DNA of 23,409 bases, taken from assembly GCA_001017865.1 (NCBI GenBank), contig LATQ01000001.1:1065522-1088930 (forward strand), given 5' to 3'. The position numbers were made by a program, and so were the translations under genes. Of this stretch, positions 19,108 through 23,409 are shown piece after piece (position 1 is the stretch's first letter; the number at the start of each line of letters is the position of its first letter). This DNA comes from Rhodococcus sp. IITR03. GTDB lineage: Bacteria > Actinomycetota > Actinomycetes > Mycobacteriales > Mycobacteriaceae. Below the pieces are notes generated by a model, which made no database searches, was not told the DNA's origin, and was given only the letters and a program-made list of their open reading frames with translations.

Positions 19108-19663
19108 TCAGAGGATCGGGCAGTTGACCAGGTAGTCCCAGTCCGTCCCGGGATCACCGGTCACTCGGACGAGAACCGAGGTCGCGCTCCCGGCCGGCAC
19201 GTTCACCACTGCCGATCCGGTGCCTTCGTTGATGCTGTCACCGATACGACCGGTGTCGTAGATCTGGGAACCCCCGTAGAACACCTGGATCCGGTCGGGA
19301 ACGTCGTAGGTCTCCCAGTCGAGCAGGAACGACGTGGGACCGCTGCGACCCAACTCGTGGTAGGTGCTGGTGACGCCTTCCCCTCCCGACTGCCGCGACT
19401 GGTTGCACTGCTGTGTCGTCGGCAGCGACGATCCGTTCTCCAGGATCACGCTGCCAGATCGATCGCACGGGCCCCCAGATCCATCACGCTGCCGGGCAGT
19501 TCGGACACACTGCCGGCAGATCGGCGACACTGCCCGGCAGATCGTTGCTGCCGGCGCTGCCGGTGGGAGCGGCCGAAGCGGCAACGGGCGCACCGAATGC
19601 GACCGCCGCCACCGTGACCGCCGTCAGAACCGCGCGCAGACCCGACCTGCGAATACGAGACAT
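19108..19663 (-). CDS. secreted protein of unknown function with a DLPGSV repeat, frameshifted twice
   Basis: About 185 residues after repair. Start ATG 19663 follows GGAGGAAGC. A signal peptide covers about residues 1-32: MSRIRRSGLRAVLTAVTVAA, then VAFGAPVAASA/AP. Next, one base added near 19513 and one near 19454 reveals a short repeat DLPGSVA, DLPGSVS, ELPGSVM, then MDLGARAIDLGSVILENGSS. The C-terminal 110 residues look beta-rich (TSFLLDWETYDVPDRIQVFY; IYDTGRIGDS; AGSATSVLVRVTGDPGTDWD) with two cysteines, C in QQCNQS and C in VNCPIL, that may form a disulfide. I do not recognise the family. It lies 122 bp downstream of the NTPase/WD40 gene on the same strand, so the two may be linked. Confidence 0.8.
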
Positions 19664-19785
19664 GCTTCCTCCGATGATCGATGCGTTGAATCCCCCATGA
19701 GGGACGTTCCCACACCGCGCGGCCTGGGCGTATCCTGCAATCGGATGAATCCGGCTCGGTCGGAACATCTTCCGTCCCTTCCGAT

Positions 19786-22700
19786 TCACGCCGTGTCGCC
19801 GCACGGCGGCCGGAAGGGAACACCCGGCAGATGCCGTTCCCATTCGTCCTCGGTCACCGGAGTGCCGACGGTGGAACACAGTGTCGCCTCGACGGTCTCG
19901 GGGTCGAGTTGCCACAGTCGCACGGAACGGTCCGGACCGCCTCCGACGAGCACCGCTCCGTTGTGCGCGAAGGTGGCGTCGTAGACCCGGCTTCCGTAGG
20001 CGGCGAGCACCGCGTGGGTGGTGGGGGAGTCCGGCCGGGTGACGTCCCAGATCCACGCCGACCCGTCGCCGACGCCGGCCGCGAGACGATTCCCGTCGGG
20101 GGAGAAGTGCAGCGAATACACCGCGTCCGCAGGCCCGGTGATCCGCGCCAGTTCGCGCGGGGCGGCAGGTCCGCGACATCCCACAGGCGCACACTGCGTC
20201 GGCGCTCGCGGCGGCGAGGACCGTTCCATCGCCACCGAACGCGACCGTCTGCGCCTGACTCTCGAACCCGGAGAGCTCGGAGATCCGCGTCGGGTCGGCG
20301 GGATCGGAGAGATCCCACAGTTCGACGAGGCCACCGGCGCTCGCCGCGGCCACGATGTCGGCAGTGGGATGCCACGACAGCATGTACGGATAGTCGTCGG
20401 CCTCGAAGGTGCCGACAACGCGCGGAGCAACCGGATCGGAGGCGTCGACGATCGCGACCTTCGCGTCCTCCGTCGCCGTTACCGCGACGACGGGTCGGTC
20501 GGGAGCGAACTCGACCACTCCGACGACGCCGCGACGACGCCCTCGGCGGTCCCGGCGAACTGCGGCGCCGCGGGGTCCGTCAGATCCCACAGGTGCACGG
20601 ATCCGCCGGATGTTCCCGCTGCAGCGAGCGATCCGGTCTTCGACAGCGCTGCGGCACCACTGAACCGGTCCTCGACGGGCGGACTCAGGGACGGTTGTTC
20701 CGCCGCCGCACCGGGGTCGGCGATGTTCCACAGCGGCAGGGCATTCGACCGTCCCTGACCGAAGAGGACGAGGGTGCCGTCCGCATCGACGGGAGTGACG
20801 TAGACGGCTTCGTCCGCGGGCAGGACCGGGCCGGGCACCGGCCACCATCCCACCGAACCGTCCAGTGCCGCGGTGAGCACTGCGCGACCCTCGTCGGTGA
20901 AGACGACCGAGGTCACGGGATTCGAACCGGGCAGTGTCGTGGTCGATTCGGCGGCGTCGGGAGTCGTTCCGTCCGCCAGATGCGGACGGTGTTGTCGGAG
21001 CTGCCCGCGACCAGGCGACGACCGTCCGGAGCGAACGCGACGGTGTTGACATAGCTGGTGAATCCTTCGAGGGCGGCCAGGGGCACGGGTACCGCGGGAT
21101 CGGCCATGTCCCAACGCAGTACGTGGCGGCCGGTGGTGCCGGCCGCGACCGTGCGACCGTCGGGCGAGAACGCCACCGACAGAAGATGTTCGGTGCCGCC
21201 GTCCGGCGGTGTCTCGAACACCGGTCGGGTGCCGGCATCCTGCGTTTGCGCGTCCCACACCCGCAGCGACATCTGCCTGCCGGCCACGACGAGCCATCGG
21301 CTGTCGGGCGAGAAGGCCGGGTACACAGCACCTTCGGCCGGATGGTCGAGTGAGGACAGTTCTCTCACCTCGTCGGCATTCGTGTTCCATCGCAGCACTG
21401 TGCCGGAGCCCGTCCCTGCCACGAGTTGCCTTCCGTCCGGAGAGAATTCGAGGGAATATGCCGTGTGGTCGGAGTTCGCGAGCACCACCCGCTGCTGCGG
21501 CGAGGTGCGATTGCGGATGTCCCAGAGCCAGATTCCGCCCTGCCCGCCCACCGCGACGGAGTCGCCGTCCGGCGACACGGCGAGCGCATAGAGTTCGCCG
21601 GCGCCGTCCCCCGCACCGAATTCCGCGGTCGGGGTGATCGACGGTCCGGTCTCACCCACCGCCCACAACCGCACCGTGCCGTCGGATGCGGCACTGACAC
21701 AGTGCTCCCGTCGGGTGTGCTGCGTGCCTGGAGGGGGCCTGCCGGTCCCGTCAGACGCACGGGGGTACGCACACCGGTGGTGTCCAACAGCGCCGAGCGC
21801 GCTTCCACGGTGTCGGCGACGCGGTAGCCGGCCAGCGCGAACTGGGCGGCAAGGGCGGGTTCGGTGGCCGACAACTGCGACGAGACGGTCGCGATCTGGC
21901 GCGACATCGCGTCGTCGCGTGCGCCGCTGGGCGTCGGCGCGTTCGGTGCGCGCGCTGATTCCGGCTGTGGTGGCGACGACCACCAGTACGAGGCGATCAC
22001 CGCCGTCACGGTGAGGGCGCCGACGAGCCGCCGGAGCATCCTGGTCCGGCGGCGCTCCGCCTCGACTTCGGCGTCCCGGTGCGCGAGGCTCCGGGCGAGG
22101 AACTCCCGTTCGGTGTCGTTGAGCGCGTCGGCGTTGTCGTCGACGCGACTCCAGTCGTCGTGGAGGACGAGCCTGCCACCGCCGAGCAGGGTGGTGTCGT
22201 CGCGGTCGCTGTCCTCCCACACCTGCGCGGCGCGGGTGAGTTCGCGATGGACCGCGAGGCCCGCCCGGTCGGCGTCGATCCATCCGCGCAGCCGGTCCCA
22301 CGCGGTGAGGAGGACCTCGTGGCTCAGCTGGACGGAATCCTCGTCGACCGTCAGGAGCCGGGCGTCGGCGAAACGGTCGACGATCTCGTCCACGGCGTCG
22401 ACGTCCCCGAACGCCAGTTCGCTGCGGGGAGTGCGTCGTCGTGTCTGGGTGTCGTCGTCGACGTTGACGAGACGCAGGAACACCCGGCGCGTGAGTCGCT
22501 GCTGTTCGGGGGTCAATTCCGAGTACAACTCCTCGGCGGTCTGCTGGACCGCGCCGGAGATACCGCCGACCGCGGTGTAATCGGCGACGGTGAGCGTCCG
22601 GCGCTCGGCCCGCTGCCACAGCCGCAGCAACGCGTGGGACAGCAAGGGGAGTGTGCCGGGCTCGTCCTTCGTCCGCGACGCGCGGGGAGCGAGGTCGGTC

Positions 22701-23409
22701 AACAGCACCTTCACCAGCTCCGGTGGAACGGTCACCCCCGCCTTGGCCGCCGGTTGCACGATGACGGATTCGAGTTCGGCAGCCGACATGGGACCGACGA
22801 CGACGGGCCCGGACTCCAGGATCGGTACGAGGTGCGGTTCCCGAGCGGCGAGCCCGTAGAAGTCGGCCCGGAGCCCGAGGACGACGACGATGTCGTCGGA
22901 CGGCTGCGCGAGGTGTTCGAGGAAGTCGTGGCGGTCCTCTTCCTCCCCGGCGGTCCACAATTCCTCGAACTGGTCGACGACGAGAACGGTCGGGTGATCG
23001 ACGTCGAGAATGCCGGCGAGTTTGTCCGGTCCTGCCGACGCGGGGGTCAGGACGACGGGTTTCCAGTCGCGGAGATCGGTCTCGTCGGAATCGACGGCGG
23101 CCGCGACACCGGCCCGCAGCAGAGACGACTTGCCCGCACCGGAGGGACCGACGACGAGGATCACCCTCGGACCCTGCCCGGCGACGCGGCGCGGATCCGG
23201 CGGAGAACGTCCTCGGTGATGTCGTCGCGGCCGAAGAACCACTCGGCGTCCTCCGCCTCGAAAGAGGACAGACCGCGATAGGGGATCGGGCCGATGTCCC
23301 GGCGCTTGGTCCGTGCCTGCCGGGCGCGACGCGCAGCCGCGATCCAGGTGTCCGCCTCGATCTCGTCCGGCCGACCCCGCACGCCGCGAGCACGGCGCGG
23401 AAGGCGGGG
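19786..23409 (-). CDS. nSTAND-type NTPase with transmembrane helix and WD40 repeats, 5'-truncated, heavily frameshifted
   Basis: Nine shifts interrupt one long protein (near 23383, 23180, 21990, 21920, 21705, 20965, 20525, 20195 and 20165); all are repaired by adding bases. From the right edge: FRAVLAACG, a linker DEIEADTWIAAARRARQART, then IGPIPYRGLSSFEAEDAEWF, Walker A VVGPSGAGKSSLLRAG, Walker B VLVVDQFEELW, and a helical STAND region to about 22050. A transmembrane helix (LTVTAVIALVLVVVATTAG) follows, then about 14 WD40 repeats (SPDGR ... LRWN/LWD) to the stop at 19786, enough for two seven-bladed propellers. The class (nSTAND1, PF20703) usually starts with a helix-turn-helix or protease; the linker suggests the former. 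It is probably a membrane-anchored ligand sensor; the signal and output are unknown. Confidence 0.85.

Overview
The window is high-GC actinobacterial chromosome, most likely Rhodococcus or a close relative in the Mycobacteriales. The signs are the rpsF-ssb-rpsR-rplI / dnaB block, a DnaB carrying two inteins of mycobacterial type, ArsR proteins with N-terminal vicinal cysteines, a small arsenate reductase of the mycothiol-linked sort, and many GTG starts. The sequence itself is faulty. I count 34 places where a recognisable protein continues in another frame. Every one is repaired by adding bases (one base in 32 cases, two in 2 cases), mostly in C or G runs, and none needs a removal. I therefore annotate broken genes as single genes with probable sequencing deletions, not as pseudogenes.

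Layout. 1-636: 3' end of a conserved actinobacterial protein, convergent with a hemerythrin-domain gene (629-1123, minus). 1194-3123: a LysR regulator divergent from a bile acid:sodium symporter-like transporter. 3258-4474: an alpha/beta hydrolase. 4478-6534: pobA (4-hydroxybenzoate 3-monooxygenase) behind an IclR-type regulator, with a palindromic candidate operator between them. 6592-8454: arsR-acr3-arsC, with overlapping genes. 8659-9607: a DUF808 membrane protein. 9631-11229: trpF and a second arsR (both minus), divergent from a cadI/arsI-type metalloenzyme. Three good copies and one weaker copy of one ArsR-box sequence lie in the two ars promoter regions.

11305-14498 (minus) is dnaB, interrupted by a class 3-type intein directly after the Walker A lysine and by a class 1 intein at the DLRESG/S site. 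The 493-bp gap upstream of dnaB holds a cluster of DnaA-box-like 9-mers, including a perfect TTATCCACA. rplI, rpsR, ssb and rpsF follow on the minus strand (14992-16618), ending in a strong hairpin terminator. Divergent from rpsF is a coupled operon: a GT87-like glycosyltransferase, a GNAT acetyltransferase and a DUF2752 protein (16773-19104).

19108-19663 (minus) encodes a secreted protein of unknown function. 19786 to the right edge (minus) is a very large nSTAND-type NTPase with a transmembrane helix and about 14 WD40 repeats; its N-terminus lies outside the window.

The arsenic genes form a coherent detoxification set: arsenate reduction by ArsC, arsenite export by Acr3, and a CadI/ArsI-type enzyme for thiol-reactive metal or organoarsenical species, with two ArsR repressors. 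pobA with its IclR regulator points to aromatic acid catabolism through protocatechuate. The central block is core replication and ribosome machinery. No tRNA, rRNA, CRISPR array, insertion sequence or phage gene was seen.
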